A stretch of 35,248 bases of DNA, taken from Deferrisomatales bacterium (GTDB taxonomy: Bacteria > Desulfobacterota > Deferrisomatia > Deferrisomatales > JARGFW01). Within the stretch, counting starts at the first letter, position 1, and every line of letters starts with the position of its first letter. A model generated the notes under the pieces. That model had not been told where the DNA came from. It saw only the letters and a list, made by a program, of their open reading frames with translations, and ran no database searches. Below are positions 17,958 to 26,254 of this stretch, piece by piece. The translations under genes were made by a program, and so were the position numbers. Location of the stretch: the NCBI GenBank assembly GCA_029211085.1, contig JARGFW010000028.1:1-35248 (forward strand), written 5' to 3'.

Positions 17958-20695
17958 TGCCCCGCCACCGCGGCCTGCACCGCGTCGCGAAAGATCAGGT
18001 AGGTGCGAGTGGCACTGAGGTGCTGGTTGTCGCGGGCGGAGAGCACCAGGCGGTTGGAGCCCATCTCCAGGGGCACCTCGAAGGTGACCGGCAGTGCAGC
18101 CGGGGCCTGCGAGTTGCGGGCGTAGTGCACCTTGTCGTCCCCCAGGTAGGCGTAGAAGTCCGCCACCGACTGGTCGTCGGTGACCACCACCTGCACCACC
18201 AGCCGATCCGCCACGGTGCGCAGGGGCAGGGCCTCGGGAAACCCGAACTGTGGCGGAAACCGCGTCGCTTCGGCGGAGTAGGGCTGGCCCAGGCGGAATT
18301 TGAGACTGTCGCCAAAAAACGCGCTGTAGTCCCGGTCGGCCACGCTCACCCCCACCACCACGTCGCCTTCCTCGGTGGCCTTCACCAGGCGAAACACCAT
18401 GGGCGCCGCCGCCGACTGCCCGGCTGCCAGGCCCTCCAGCTTATGCCGCGCCTCTTCCAGGTACAGCTCTTCCTTCTCGTCGCCGCGGATGTTCGCTTCC
18501 GCGGTCTGGCTGGTGGCAGCACCGCGGTTGTGCACCGCCAACTCCAGGCGTACCCGTTCCCCCACCGCCAGAACACCGTCGCCGGAGTGCGCCGGTTCGG
18601 CGGTGTTCTCATCGGTCATGCGATAGCGGTAGGCGAACTCCGGCTTGGCCACGGCCACGGTGTGCGCGCTCCCCGATCCCTCGCCGGCCTCGGCCAGGCC
18701 GGCGGCTCGCAGATGCAGGGTAAAGGTGTCCCAGCGGTCCTGGGCGGACTTGGGAACTTCCACCGGGTGGGTCCAGGAACGGGTCTCCCCCGGGGCGACG
18801 GTGCCGAACACGAAGTCCAGGTTGTTGAGCCATGGGTTGTCGGACTCGGTACGCCCCCACACCCGGTGGGCCGTGGTAGCGCCGGTGTTGGTGACCTGGA
18901 GGGTCACCCCCGTGGTCTCTCCTCCGGGCAGGCGCACCTCCTGGGCGGCCAACACCTGCAGCGCGGCACCGGCACTGGACACCGCGTCGTCCCACTGCAC
19001 CCCGAACCCCTTGAGCGCATCGCGGATGCGGGCGTTCTCTTCCCCCCGCACCGTCTCGAGCACGGCCTGGGCTGCGTTCATCAGGGCCTGGCGCGAGGCC
19101 GCGCCCGGCTCCAGGGCGGCGAACACCTGGCGGGAAAACCGCACCTCGAAGTCTTCGGCGATGCGCTGACGCTTCTCCTCGGCGGAGAGTTCCGCGAAGG
19201 AGCGCTGCGCGTCGCCCTCGCCCTCTCCCTCGTCCTCCTTCCCCGGCTGGAAGAACTGCAGCTCCGCCTGGGGCTTGCCCGACGAGTTCCCCCACTCGGT
19301 AAAGGCGTGGTCCAGGTCCGCTTCTTTCATGTGGTCCGGCGGCAGCCCCAAGCGCACCCGCCCCTCCTCCACCCGGGCCGGGTACACCAGGATGTCCGGC
19401 TGGATACCGATGGACTGGATGGAGATGTCACCCGGGGTCAGATACTGGGCCACGGTGAGCTTCAGTGCCCCGCTGTCGGTGAGGGGAAAGAGCTTCTGCA
19501 CCGATCCCTTGCCGAAGGTCTTCTGCCCCACCAGCAGGGCGCGGGTCGGCTTCACGGCGCCGGAGACGATCTCCGAGGCCGAGGCGCTGCCCTGGTTGAT
19601 CAGCACGATCAGCGGCAGCGTGGAGATGGGGGTGTCGGCCCGGGCCTCGCTGCGGGAGTTGGCGTCGGCCTCCGGACCACGGGTGGCGACGATGGTACCT
19701 TCGTCCAGGAACCCCTCCGACAGGGCGATCGCCTGCTCCAGCAGCCCCCCGGGGTTGTTGCGCAGATCCAGGATGATGCCGCGCACCGGGGTCTGACCCT
19801 TCTCGGCCGCCTGCACCGCCTTGGTCAGCTCCTGGGTGGTGTCCTTTTGGAAGTTTTTCACCTTGGCGTAGAGCACCGGCGCCTGGTCGGGTCCGTCGAG
19901 AACGTGGCTCTCCACGCTGTCCACGTGGATCACCTCGCGGGTAAAGGTGATCGCCTTGGGTTCCGGCCAGCCCTCGCGGGCCAGGGTCAGGGTCACCTGG
20001 GTACCCGGCTCGCCGCGCATCTTGTTGGCCGCCATGTCCACCGCCATGTTGATGCTGGGTTCGCCGTCGATGTAGAGGATGCGGTCGCCGCTGCGCAGCC
20101 CGCCCCGGGCGGCAGGGGTGCCGTCGATGGGGGTAATGATGGTCATGTCGCCGTCGCGGATGCCGAACACGAAGCCGATGCCCCCGAAGCTGCCGCGGGT
20201 GCCGATCATGAACTCCTTGAAGTGTTTGGGGCTGAACACATTGGAGTGGGGATCCAGATTGTCCAGGGCCCCGTTGAGGGCGAAGTAGAACAAGTCCTTC
20301 TTGTCCACCTCGTCACCCAACTGGGCTTGCACGAACCCCAACACCTCGTTGAGCAGCTCCGCCGCCGCCGAGAAGCGATCGGAGCGTTTGAGGTCGAAGG
20401 TCTGTGACACCTCATCCACCCGCACCGTGGCCCGCTCGCCGTCTATCTCCACAAGCACCTCGGGGTACTGGGTCTCCAGTGCCTGGAGCGCCCCCTCCAG
20501 CATGCCCCGAGGCTCGGCGCGCTCGGGCTCCACGTACTTCTTCTGCACATACCAGAACACCTGGTGGGTGATCTGCTGGTAGGTATCCCCCAGGGACGGG
20601 ACCAGGTTCTTGCCCCCGGACCCGGGGAACGCCTGGACCAACCCACCCACGGTGAGGGCGGCGAGCAGCGAAAACCAAACGAAACGACGACGCAC
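17948..20695 (-). CDS. Exported S41 (carboxyl-terminal processing) peptidase with long C-terminal region
   Basis: This is a periplasmic serine protease of 915 aa. A signal peptide (RRRFVWFSLLAALTVGGLVQA) is followed by the CTP N-terminal helical region (LDPHSNVF), a PDZ domain (about 165-250) and the S41 catalytic domain. The Ser of NQGSASASEIVSG (about 372) and the Lys of TFGKGSVQ (about 396) form the expected Ser-Lys dyad. Ordinary CtpA proteins end near residue 440. Here about 470 further residues follow: a charged helical part, then beta-rich segments (VTNTGATTAHRVWG; VAPGETRSW) that look like Ig/CARDB-type domains. It may belong to the long myxobacterial-type group (MXAN_5808-like), as I recall the name. 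The GTG at 20695 is preferred because AGGAG lies 7 nt upstream and the signal peptide starts there; the frame is open to 20725. Confidence 0.88.
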   Translation of the reverse strand: MRRRFVWFSLLAALTVGGLVQAFPGSGGKNLVPSLGDTYQQITHQVFWYVQKKYVEPERAEPRGMLEGALQALETQYPEVLVEIDGERATVRVDEVSQTFDLKRSDRFSAAAELLNEVLGFVQAQLGDEVDKKDLFYFALNGALDNLDPHSNVFSPKHFKEFMIGTRGSFGGIGFVFGIRDGDMTIITPIDGTPAARGGLRSGDRILYIDGEPSINMAVDMAANKMRGEPGTQVTLTLAREGWPEPKAITFTREVIHVDSVESHVLDGPDQAPVLYAKVKNFQKDTTQELTKAVQAAEKGQTPVRGIILDLRNNPGGLLEQAIALSEGFLDEGTIVATRGPEADANSRSEARADTPISTLPLIVLINQGSASASEIVSGAVKPTRALLVGQKTFGKGSVQKLFPLTDSGALKLTVAQYLTPGDISIQSIGIQPDILVYPARVEEGRVRLGLPPDHMKEADLDHAFTEWGNSSGKPQAELQFFQPGKEDEGEGEGDAQRSFAELSAEEKRQRIAEDFEVRFSRQVFAALEPGAASRQALMNAAQAVLETVRGEENARIRDALKGFGVQWDDAVSSAGAALQVLAAQEVRLPGGETTGVTLQVTNTGATTAHRVWGRTESDNPWLNNLDFVFGTVAPGETRSWTHPVEVPKSAQDRWDTFTLHLRAAGLAEAGEGSGSAHTVAVAKPEFAYRYRMTDENTAEPAHSGDGVLAVGERVRLELAVHNRGAATSQTAEANIRGDEKEELYLEEARHKLEGLAAGQSAAAPMVFRLVKATEEGDVVVGVSVADRDYSAFFGDSLKFRLGQPYSAEATRFPPQFGFPEALPLRTVADRLVVQVVVTDDQSVADFYAYLGDDKVHYARNSQAPAALPVTFEVPLEMGSNRLVLSARDNQHLSATRTYLIFRDAVQAAVAGQKP

Positions 20696-20746
20696 GGAAC
20701 GACTCCTGAAAAAGGGGTACACCACAGTGCTTAGATGCTAACACAC

Positions 20747-20770
20747 CTGTCCAGGGTGCGAAACGGACAG
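20747..20770. promoter_or_regulatory. Inverted repeat CTGTCC-N12-GGACAG upstream of the S41 peptidase
   Basis: Six-base arms lie at 20747-20752 and 20765-20770, about 50-75 nt before the peptidase start. The symmetry suits a repressor site or a small hairpin. I see no convincing -35/-10 pair beside it, so this is weak evidence. Confidence 0.3.
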
Positions 20771-20900
20771 TATCCGCACCCGCGCCAGCAGCGTCCAACA
20801 TCTGCACATCGGTCAGGGCCGGAGAATCTCGAACCCCGGAACGGACCGCTGATTGCTGGCGGCTCCCTCCGAAGAAGGGCCGCGTCCGGACGGGAACGCA

Positions 20901-21245
20901 CTACGCGGAGGTTGGCTCGGGCAGGGGGCATCCGCTGGGGAGGACAGCGTTGAGGTAGGCGAACAGTTCGGGCGGCATCGAGGTGAACTCGACCCCCATA
21001 CCCCCCCGCACCTGCTGCAGGAACTGGGGCGGCACCCGCTTCGCCCAGCGCACCACACCGGGCACCGTGACCGGGCCGCCGGGGGTGCGCAGCACCACCC
21101 GCACCCGGGTGCCGGGGCGATGCACCCGACTGGAGTAGACGAACACCCCGGTGCAGGAGACGTCGCCGCTGTACGAGGTGATGCCCCCGGGATCCATGGC
21201 GATGGAGATGCGGGTGCGCTGCCGGTGGCCCCTGCGACGGTTCAT
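20901..21245 (-). CDS. PilZ-domain protein, candidate c-di-GMP receptor
   Basis: This 114-aa protein has a single PilZ-like beta-barrel. An Arg-rich N-terminus (RRRGHRQRTR, fitting RxxxR) is followed by the D-x-S-x-x-G motif as DVSCTGVFV. The rest (RPGTRVRVVLRTPGG, GVVRWAKRVPP, GGMGVEFT) matches PilZ strands. The presence of both motifs suggests real c-di-GMP binding. The ATG start has GGGGAG about 9 nt upstream. It stands alone between the S41 peptidase and the HNH gene, with 205 nt before the peptidase start and 150 nt to the HNH stop. The target process is unknown. Confidence 0.8.
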   Translation of the reverse strand: MNRRRGHRQRTRISIAMDPGGITSYSGDVSCTGVFVYSSRVHRPGTRVRVVLRTPGGPVTVPGVVRWAKRVPPQFLQQVRGGMGVEFTSMPPELFAYLNAVLPSGCPLPEPTSA

Positions 21246-21298
21246 ATGGACTCGCTCCCCACCCTTCGCCCCCCCGGTTTACACTGATCGGCCGAGGG

Positions 21299-21408
21299 GG
21301 CGTGAAGCGTGACTCGCCCCCGTCCTGTGGGCTCGCCCTCCGGGTGACGCCTGGCGGCGCCGTCCGATTCCGCTGTCCTGCGGAATCGTGACTGTTCACT
21401 GTTCACCC
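21299..21408. repeat. Intergenic heptamer element, copy 4 (degenerate)
   Basis: GCGTGAA-GCGTGAC at 21300-21313 faces GTTCACT-GTTCACC at about 21394-21407. The units share the 7-bp period and roughly complementary sequence. The HNH stop codon (21396-21398) is in the right arm. A separate perfect 8-bp hairpin, CGATTCCG/CGGAATCG (21365-21372 and 21381-21388), lies between the arms. Confidence 0.6.
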
Positions 21409-21719
21409 AGCCCCTCCAGGTACTCCTCCCACTCCACGGGCAGCAGGTGTCGCTTCCGGGAGTTGCAGTCCTTGCAGCAGGGCACCACGTTGGACTTCAC
21501 CGAGTGGCCGCCCCGACCCAGGGGCACCACATGATCCATGGTCAACTCCCGGGGCGGGAACTGCCCCCCGCAGTAGTGGCACACCCCGCTGGAACGCTTG
21601 CGCTTCCACCAGGGAGAGCGGCGCAGTTCCCGGGCCTTCGCCTTCTCCCGGGCCAACTGGGCGTCGCTGACCTCTGGGGCCAGCCAAAACTCTTCCGACT
21701 CGCCGTCGAATGGTCCCAC
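21396..21719 (-). CDS. HNH endonuclease
   Basis: This 107-aa McrA-like HNH protein has a zinc-binding CxxC (VCHYCGG), the DH catalytic pair with beta-beta-alpha fold (MDHVVPLGRGGHS), and a second CxxC (CCKDCNSRK). Stand-alone small HNH proteins of this kind are common in bacteria; their roles range from DNA repair to mobile-element functions. The GTG start follows a very strong ribosome site (AAGGAGGAG), and the gene begins 10 nt after ttcA ends, so they form an operon. The last residues GEQ and the stop are read from a heptamer repeat. Confidence 0.85.
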   Translation of the reverse strand: MGPFDGESEEFWLAPEVSDAQLAREKAKARELRRSPWWKRKRSSGVCHYCGGQFPPRELTMDHVVPLGRGGHSVKSNVVPCCKDCNSRKRHLLPVEWEEYLEGLGEQ

Positions 21720-21729
21720 GTCTCCTCCT

Positions 21730-22509
21730 TCAGAACGCCCACAGCCGTTTGTCCAACAGGTGCCGGGGCTGCACGTTGTGCAGGCTGCGCAGCAGGGAGC
21801 GTTTGATGCGCCGGTCCTCCCCCTCCAGTTCCCGCAGCAGTGCCTTCATCCGCGCCCGCTTGCCGTCGACGATGTCGCAGCGCGGGCAGCGGCAGCTCAC
21901 CACCGGGAAACCGTTGCGTCGGGCGAACGACGCCGCCTGCTTCTCCTCCACGTAGAGCAGCGGGCGGATCACCGTGTTGCGCCCGTCGTCGGAGTGCAGC
22001 TTGGCGGGCATCGCCCCCAGGGTGCCCACGTAGAACTGATTCAGGAGCAGGGTCTCCACCGCGTCGTCCAGGTGGTGGCCCAGGGCGATCTTGGTGCAAC
22101 CCAGCCGTTCCGCCAGGTTGTACAGCGCCCCCCGCCGCAGGCGGGCGCAGAACGCGCAGTAGCTCTTCCGCGGGTCGAGGTGGGCGTCTATGATCTCCCG
22201 GGCACCGGTGCGCTCGCAGTGGAACGGGAACCCCCGCTCCCGGCAGTACGCCGCGATGCGCCCCGCCTCGAAACCCTCGAAACCGGGATCCACCGTGACC
22301 GCCAACAACTCGAACGACACCGGCGCGCGGCGCCGCAGCATCTCCAGGATGTGCAGCAGCGTCCAGGAGTCCTTGCCGCCGGACAACGCCACCAGGATGC
22401 GGTCGCCCGGGTCGATCAGCCCGAACTCCTGGATCGCCTTGCCGACCTTGTGCTTGATGACCCGATACAGGCCATTTTCGACCACCAGCGGTGGCACCCT
22501 GTCACCCAC
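21730..22509 (-). CDS. ttcA: tRNA 2-thiocytidine synthetase TtcA
   Basis: This is an ATP-pyrophosphatase-type tRNA thiolase of about 259 aa that would make 2-thiocytidine at position 32 using a [4Fe-4S] cluster. Visible motifs are the PP-loop ALSGGKDSW (about 40-47), the CxxC ligands in SYCAFCARLRRG, GHHLDDAVETLLLN, and a third Cys region in SCRCPRCDIVDG. The GTG at 22509 is chosen because the protein then begins shortly before the conserved NGLYRVIKHKVGKAI segment. GGAGGGG lies about 12 nt upstream, a little far. The open frame to 22671 adds low-complexity sequence. HNH follows directly. Confidence 0.88.
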   Translation of the reverse strand: MGDRVPPLVVENGLYRVIKHKVGKAIQEFGLIDPGDRILVALSGGKDSWTLLHILEMLRRRAPVSFELLAVTVDPGFEGFEAGRIAAYCRERGFPFHCERTGAREIIDAHLDPRKSYCAFCARLRRGALYNLAERLGCTKIALGHHLDDAVETLLLNQFYVGTLGAMPAKLHSDDGRNTVIRPLLYVEEKQAASFARRNGFPVVSCRCPRCDIVDGKRARMKALLRELEGEDRRIKRSLLRSLHNVQPRHLLDKRLWAF

Positions 22510-23045
22510 TTTGCATCGATCCCCTCCGCCCCTGCGGCTCGGAACGCAGCTGTTGACCGCCTGACCAGCCCAGCCTTTGGAGGTGTCGTCCCCCGGGGGA
22601 AATCCCCAGGCCGATCCCCACCTTGTCGGCCGGCGAGACCCGGTCTCCGCCCCGGTCGAACCGGCGCCCACCCGGCGGGCGGGTACCTGGGCACGGTGGC
22701 CCCTGAACCTGCGGGCTGGCCGCCCGGGCCCGGGCCGAAAACCCCACCCGGATCACTCGTGATGGACCATAGCACGGTACCCGGTTGGGGTTCTTCCCTG
22801 CCAGTCCATAGTCGCGCGTCCCCTCGATCCCCTCGATCCCGAAACGGGTGCGAAGTTCCCGAAGCATTTTGCCGATCGGCCTCCTCGAACTTCCAAACGG
22901 CGGCTTCTTCCGGTACGTTGTGGCGGGCACCACGGGGTGGCGGCAATGCCGAGGCGCCTGCGCCCGGCTCGCCCCCCAGCGCAGGTGGGCCTCCCTGCCG
23001 CCCGTCCTGTCCTCCACCGGGCACAGAACGCGAAAGGACAGTTCC
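22510..23045. other. 536-bp non-coding gap between ttcA and the Nudix gene
   Basis: This is a GC-rich divergent intergenic region. It has open frames on both strands, but none has a family signature or a good ribosome site. A direct repeat CCTCGATCC occurs twice at about 22819-22837. I see no tRNA, riboswitch or convincing promoter. It must contain the promoters for ttcA-HNH and the Nudix gene. Confidence 0.5.
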
Positions 23046-23951
23046 ATGGGCAACAACGAACCCCCCACCCGGCCGGCGGAGCCGGCGGCCACAATCATCC
23101 TCGTGCGCCAACACCAGGGGGGGCTCCAGACCTATCTCCTGCGCCGCAGTCCCAAGCTCCGGTTCATGGCCGGCATGCACGTGTTCCCCGGCGGCCGCGT
23201 GGACCCGGAGGACCGGGACCCGACCCTGTGGGCGAACCGCATCGATCTCCCGGAGGAGGACCTGGCGCGGCGCTTCGGCGACGACCTGACCGCCGGCGAG
23301 GCGCTGGGGTACGCGGTCGCGGCCGTGCGGGAGACCTATGAAGAAGCCGGCATCCTGCTCGCCCGAGACGCCTCCGGAGACCCACCGGACCCGGCGCGAC
23401 TGGATTGCCTCCGCGCCACCGGACCCCTGGCGGAAGGGTGGCTCGCCGAACACGCCGGGCGCCTCGGGTGGGCGCTGTCGCTCTCGTCGCTGGCCCGGTG
23501 GTCACGCTGGATCACCCCGGTGGGGATGAAGCGACGCTACGACACCTTGTTCCTGCTCGCCCAGGCACCCGAGGACCAGACCTGCCAGCCGGACGGGCGC
23601 GAAGCCGACAGCGGCCTCTGGGCCAGCCCGGCGGAGGCCCTCGCCCTGAATCGGGCCGGGGAGGTCCCCCTCAGCCCCCCCACGATCGTCACCCTCCACC
23701 ATCTGCAGGAGTATCCGCATCTGGCGGCGCTGGAGCAGGAACTTCCCACGCGTCTGGGCCTGGAGACCTTCGCGCCGCGACTGGTCTCACTGGAGAGAGG
23801 GTCCGTCATCGTCGAACCCTGGGACCCCGAGTTCGGCCAGGAGGAGATCCGCATCCCGTCCACGGGGCTGGAGGCGCGGCTTCTGCCCGCCGGGGAGCCC
23901 TTCTCGCGGATCTGGTTCAACGGAGAGCTCTGGCGCCCGATCGCCGTCTGA
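23046..23951 (+). CDS. Nudix hydrolase, NUDT19-like
   Basis: This 301-aa Nudix-fold hydrolase resembles the eukaryotic NUDT19/RP2p type (CoA or nucleotide diphosphatase). It opens with PAATIILVRQ and has the LLRRSPKLRFMAGMHVFPGG strand-loop that precedes a Nudix box of the form AAVRETYEEAGILLA. The NUDT19 group has an insertion between the two halves of the box, as here. The ATG at 23046 has AAAGGA about 7 nt upstream; the frame is open back to 22848 without a ribosome site. The substrate is uncertain. The neighbouring convergent CoA-transferase makes acyl-CoA chemistry an attractive but unproven link. Confidence 0.82.
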   Translation: MGNNEPPTRPAEPAATIILVRQHQGGLQTYLLRRSPKLRFMAGMHVFPGGRVDPEDRDPTLWANRIDLPEEDLARRFGDDLTAGEALGYAVAAVRETYEEAGILLARDASGDPPDPARLDCLRATGPLAEGWLAEHAGRLGWALSLSSLARWSRWITPVGMKRRYDTLFLLAQAPEDQTCQPDGREADSGLWASPAEALALNRAGEVPLSPPTIVTLHHLQEYPHLAALEQELPTRLGLETFAPRLVSLERGSVIVEPWDPEFGQEEIRIPSTGLEARLLPAGEPFSRIWFNGELWRPIAV

Positions 23952-23952
23952 G

Positions 23953-23979
23953 CACCCCCGAGGTCCCTCTCCGGGGGTG
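23953..23979. terminator. Hairpin between convergent Nudix and CoA-transferase genes
   Basis: CACCCCCG (23953-23960) and CGGGGGTG (23972-23979) form a perfect 8-bp stem with an 11-nt loop in the 32-nt gap between two convergent stops. It could terminate both transcripts. Neither side has a U-tract. Confidence 0.55.
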
Positions 23980-23983
23980 AACC

Positions 23984-25834
23984 TCAGATCGCGAACTCCA
24001 GGTTGAATGCGCCGCCCTCCAGCTGGCTCTGCATGCGGAACCCCAGTTTCTGGAACAGGTGCAGCATGGCGTGGTTTTCGGCCAGCACGGTGGCGGTGAG
24101 GCCCTTGATCCCCTGGTCCCGCGCCACCTCCACCAGCCGCTGCACCAGGTGCCACCCGATACCCCGCCCCTGCCAGTCGTCCCGCACCAGGAACGCGACG
24201 TCGGCGAGTTCCGTGGAGGGATCCAACACGTACTGGGCCAGACCGATCATCTCTCCCCCCTCCTCGCCTTCCAGAATCGCCGTCAAGCCCATCCGGTGGT
24301 GGTAGTCCAGGTTCAGCTCCTGCTGGCGACGCTCGTGGGGCATGTGGCGGAAGATACTGAAGTAACGACGGAAGATGGTCTCGTCCGATAGGCCGTAGAA
24401 CAGCTCCTTCAGCAGCGCCTCGTCGGTGACCTTCACCGGCCGGATCAGCACCACCCGGTCGTCGAACGCGACGCAGTGCTCGTACTGCCCGGGGTAGAGG
24501 TCCAGGGCAGAGGGGATGATCTGGTCCGGATAGACGTAGTGCAACTCCTTGGCGGCCTCCAGGAGCTCCTCGCGGAACCGGGGGTGGGCGACGTGGATAA
24601 GGGCCATCGCCCGTTCGCGAATCGTTCGCCCCTGAAGGTCCGCACAACCCCACTCGGTGACGACGTAGCGCACCGACCCCCGGGTCGTGACCACGCCGGC
24701 CCCGGCGTCCAACCGGGGCACGATCTTGGAGACGGTCCCCCCCTTGGCCGTGGAGGCCAGGGCGATGATGGGCTTTCCGCCCCGGCTGCGCACGGCGCCC
24801 CGGGCGAAGTCCACCTGCCCGACGATCCCGCCGTAGAACCCCCGGTCGAGGGTGTCGGAACAGACCTGGCCGGTGAGGTCCACCTGGAAGCCGGTGTTGA
24901 TGGTCACCATGAAGTCGTTCTGGCCGATCACCTGCGGGTCGTTGGTGTAGGAGCTCGGATGGAACTCCACCCCCGGGTTGTCGTCCACGAAGTCGTACAG
25001 GCGCTTCGATCCGATGGCCAGGGCCGCTATCACCTTGCCGGGATGCAGGGTCTTCGCCCCGTTGGTGACCGCCCCGCTCTCCACCAGGTCCACCAGCCAG
25101 TCCGACACCATCTCGCTGTGGACTCCCAGGCCCCGTTTGTCCTTCAGGGAGGAGGCCACCGCGTTGGGTATGGCCCCCATCCCGACCTGGATCGTCGCGC
25201 CGTCGCGCACCAGGGCGGTGATGTGGCCGCCGATGCGTCCGGCCACCTCGTCGAGTTCCGCCTCCGGGTACTCGACGAGGGCAGACGCGTGCTCCACCAG
25301 CGCGTCGATCCGCGACACCTTGACGAAGGAGTCGCCGAAGGTCCGGGGCAGGTGCGGGTTGACCTCGGCGACCACGTACTTCGCCGCCTCCACCGCGGCC
25401 TTGGTCACATCCACGCTCACCCCGAGGCTCACGTAGCCGTGCCGATCCGGAGGGGTCACCTGCACCAGGGCCACGTCCACCCGCGGCCTGTGCCTGCGGA
25501 ACAGCCCCGGCAACTCCGAGGTGTACACCGGCGTGTAGTCGGCTCGGCCCTCGGCCACCGCCCTGCGGCTGCTGCCCCCCACGAAGAAGGCATTGCGGCG
25601 GGCGCCCTGCGCCGCCCCGTCTAGGTCGGAAGCCGCGATCCCCAGGGCGATGAACTGCAGGATCTCCGAGTCCAGGAGCCGGCCGGCCAGGTCCTCCACC
25701 CCCTCGGCCAGGTGCCGGGGTTCGGCGCTCCCCGAACCGAGAAAGATCGTGGCCCCCGGGGAGATCGGCGCCAGGGCCCGCTCGCGGCTCATGAGTTTGG
25801 ATGCGTAGCGGCTCTTCCAGTCGGGGTCGTTCAC
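23984..25834 (-). CDS. Acetyl-CoA hydrolase/CoA-transferase fused to a GNAT acetyltransferase domain
   Basis: This 616-aa protein has an N-terminal CoA-transferase domain (1-440) of the acetyl-CoA hydrolase/4-hydroxybutyrate CoA-transferase family. The likely catalytic Glu lies in GVHSEMVSDW (about 241). A C-terminal GNAT domain (about 458-616) has the acetyl-CoA-binding loop in VRDDWQGRGIGWHLVQ. The transferase half exchanges CoA between carboxylates. The GNAT half could acetylate a small molecule or a protein lysine, including the enzyme itself. The GTG start at 25834 has AGGAG about 8 nt upstream; the frame extends upstream to 26020 without family similarity. The architecture is known in several bacterial lineages, including deltaproteobacteria. 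The exact acids used are not readable from sequence. Confidence 0.87.
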   Translation of the reverse strand: MNDPDWKSRYASKLMSRERALAPISPGATIFLGSGSAEPRHLAEGVEDLAGRLLDSEILQFIALGIAASDLDGAAQGARRNAFFVGGSSRRAVAEGRADYTPVYTSELPGLFRRHRPRVDVALVQVTPPDRHGYVSLGVSVDVTKAAVEAAKYVVAEVNPHLPRTFGDSFVKVSRIDALVEHASALVEYPEAELDEVAGRIGGHITALVRDGATIQVGMGAIPNAVASSLKDKRGLGVHSEMVSDWLVDLVESGAVTNGAKTLHPGKVIAALAIGSKRLYDFVDDNPGVEFHPSSYTNDPQVIGQNDFMVTINTGFQVDLTGQVCSDTLDRGFYGGIVGQVDFARGAVRSRGGKPIIALASTAKGGTVSKIVPRLDAGAGVVTTRGSVRYVVTEWGCADLQGRTIRERAMALIHVAHPRFREELLEAAKELHYVYPDQIIPSALDLYPGQYEHCVAFDDRVVLIRPVKVTDEALLKELFYGLSDETIFRRYFSIFRHMPHERRQQELNLDYHHRMGLTAILEGEEGGEMIGLAQYVLDPSTELADVAFLVRDDWQGRGIGWHLVQRLVEVARDQGIKGLTATVLAENHAMLHLFQKLGFRMQSQLEGGAFNLEFAI

Positions 25835-26254
25835 GGGTGGGTCTCCTGACGGCGGCGCGAATGGCTCTCTCTGGGGGAACTCTACCCCCAGCCGGGCGGC
25901 TGCGCACCCCTCGTGACCGCCTGCCGCACCGTCCTCCACCACCGCCCGATCGATCACGAGGCCTGGTTGGTCCCCATGGTAGTTCACCCAGCTAAACAAA
26001 TGGATTCCAGGGATTGACAACCCACCGATACATCTCAGACAGATGGCATCTATTTAAGACGGTTATTACTTGACCAGGGAAGCCACCTCCGTACATCCTA
26101 AGGGCCAGTTTCGTTTCTCCTGCGAAACATACCGGGGCCGGACGGCCCCTCCGGGCCTCTTGGACGCGAACTGCCAGTCGACGAGCTCTCAGCCATAAGG
26201 ACCCGGAACAGGCGATGGGCGACGGCGCGCCGCGCCAATATGGAAGGGAGTGAG
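25835..26254. other. 420-bp divergent intergenic region between CoA-transferase and MFS genes
   Basis: The region is relatively AT-rich around 25,990-26,070. It holds a TTGACA at 26014-26019, the half-site array at 26031-26051, and two small hairpins in the likely MFS leader: GTTTCG/CGAAAC at 26108-26128 and GGGGCC-GGAC-GGCCCC at 26134-26149. I found no gene and no recognisable riboswitch. Confidence 0.5.
26031..26051. promoter_or_regulatory. Alternating half-sites CATCT-cagac-AGATG-g-CATCT
   Basis: CATCT (26031-26035), AGATG (26041-26045) and CATCT (26047-26051) form two overlapping palindromes with spacers of 5 and 1 nt. They lie in the AT-rich part of the divergent region, just downstream of a TTGACA. 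This looks like an operator; the regulator is unknown, and the nearby IclR protein is only a candidate. Confidence 0.4.

Noticed and set aside
18020-20407. Plus-strand open frame of about 795 codons
   Set aside because: It is antisense to the S41 peptidase, which has a signal peptide, PDZ domain and catalytic dyad.
22654-22662. GGTTCGACC on the minus strand, resembling a tRNA T-loop
   Set aside because: The flanking bases do not form the 5-bp T-stem, and no acceptor or anticodon arm can be drawn.
22502-23098. Minus-strand frame of about 198 codons across the ttcA-Nudix gap
   Set aside because: It has no ribosome site, domain motif or plausible composition, and overlaps the starts of two well-supported genes.
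26060-26254. Riboswitch in the MFS leader
   Set aside because: Two small hairpins are present, but I could match none of the conserved cores of known riboswitch classes.
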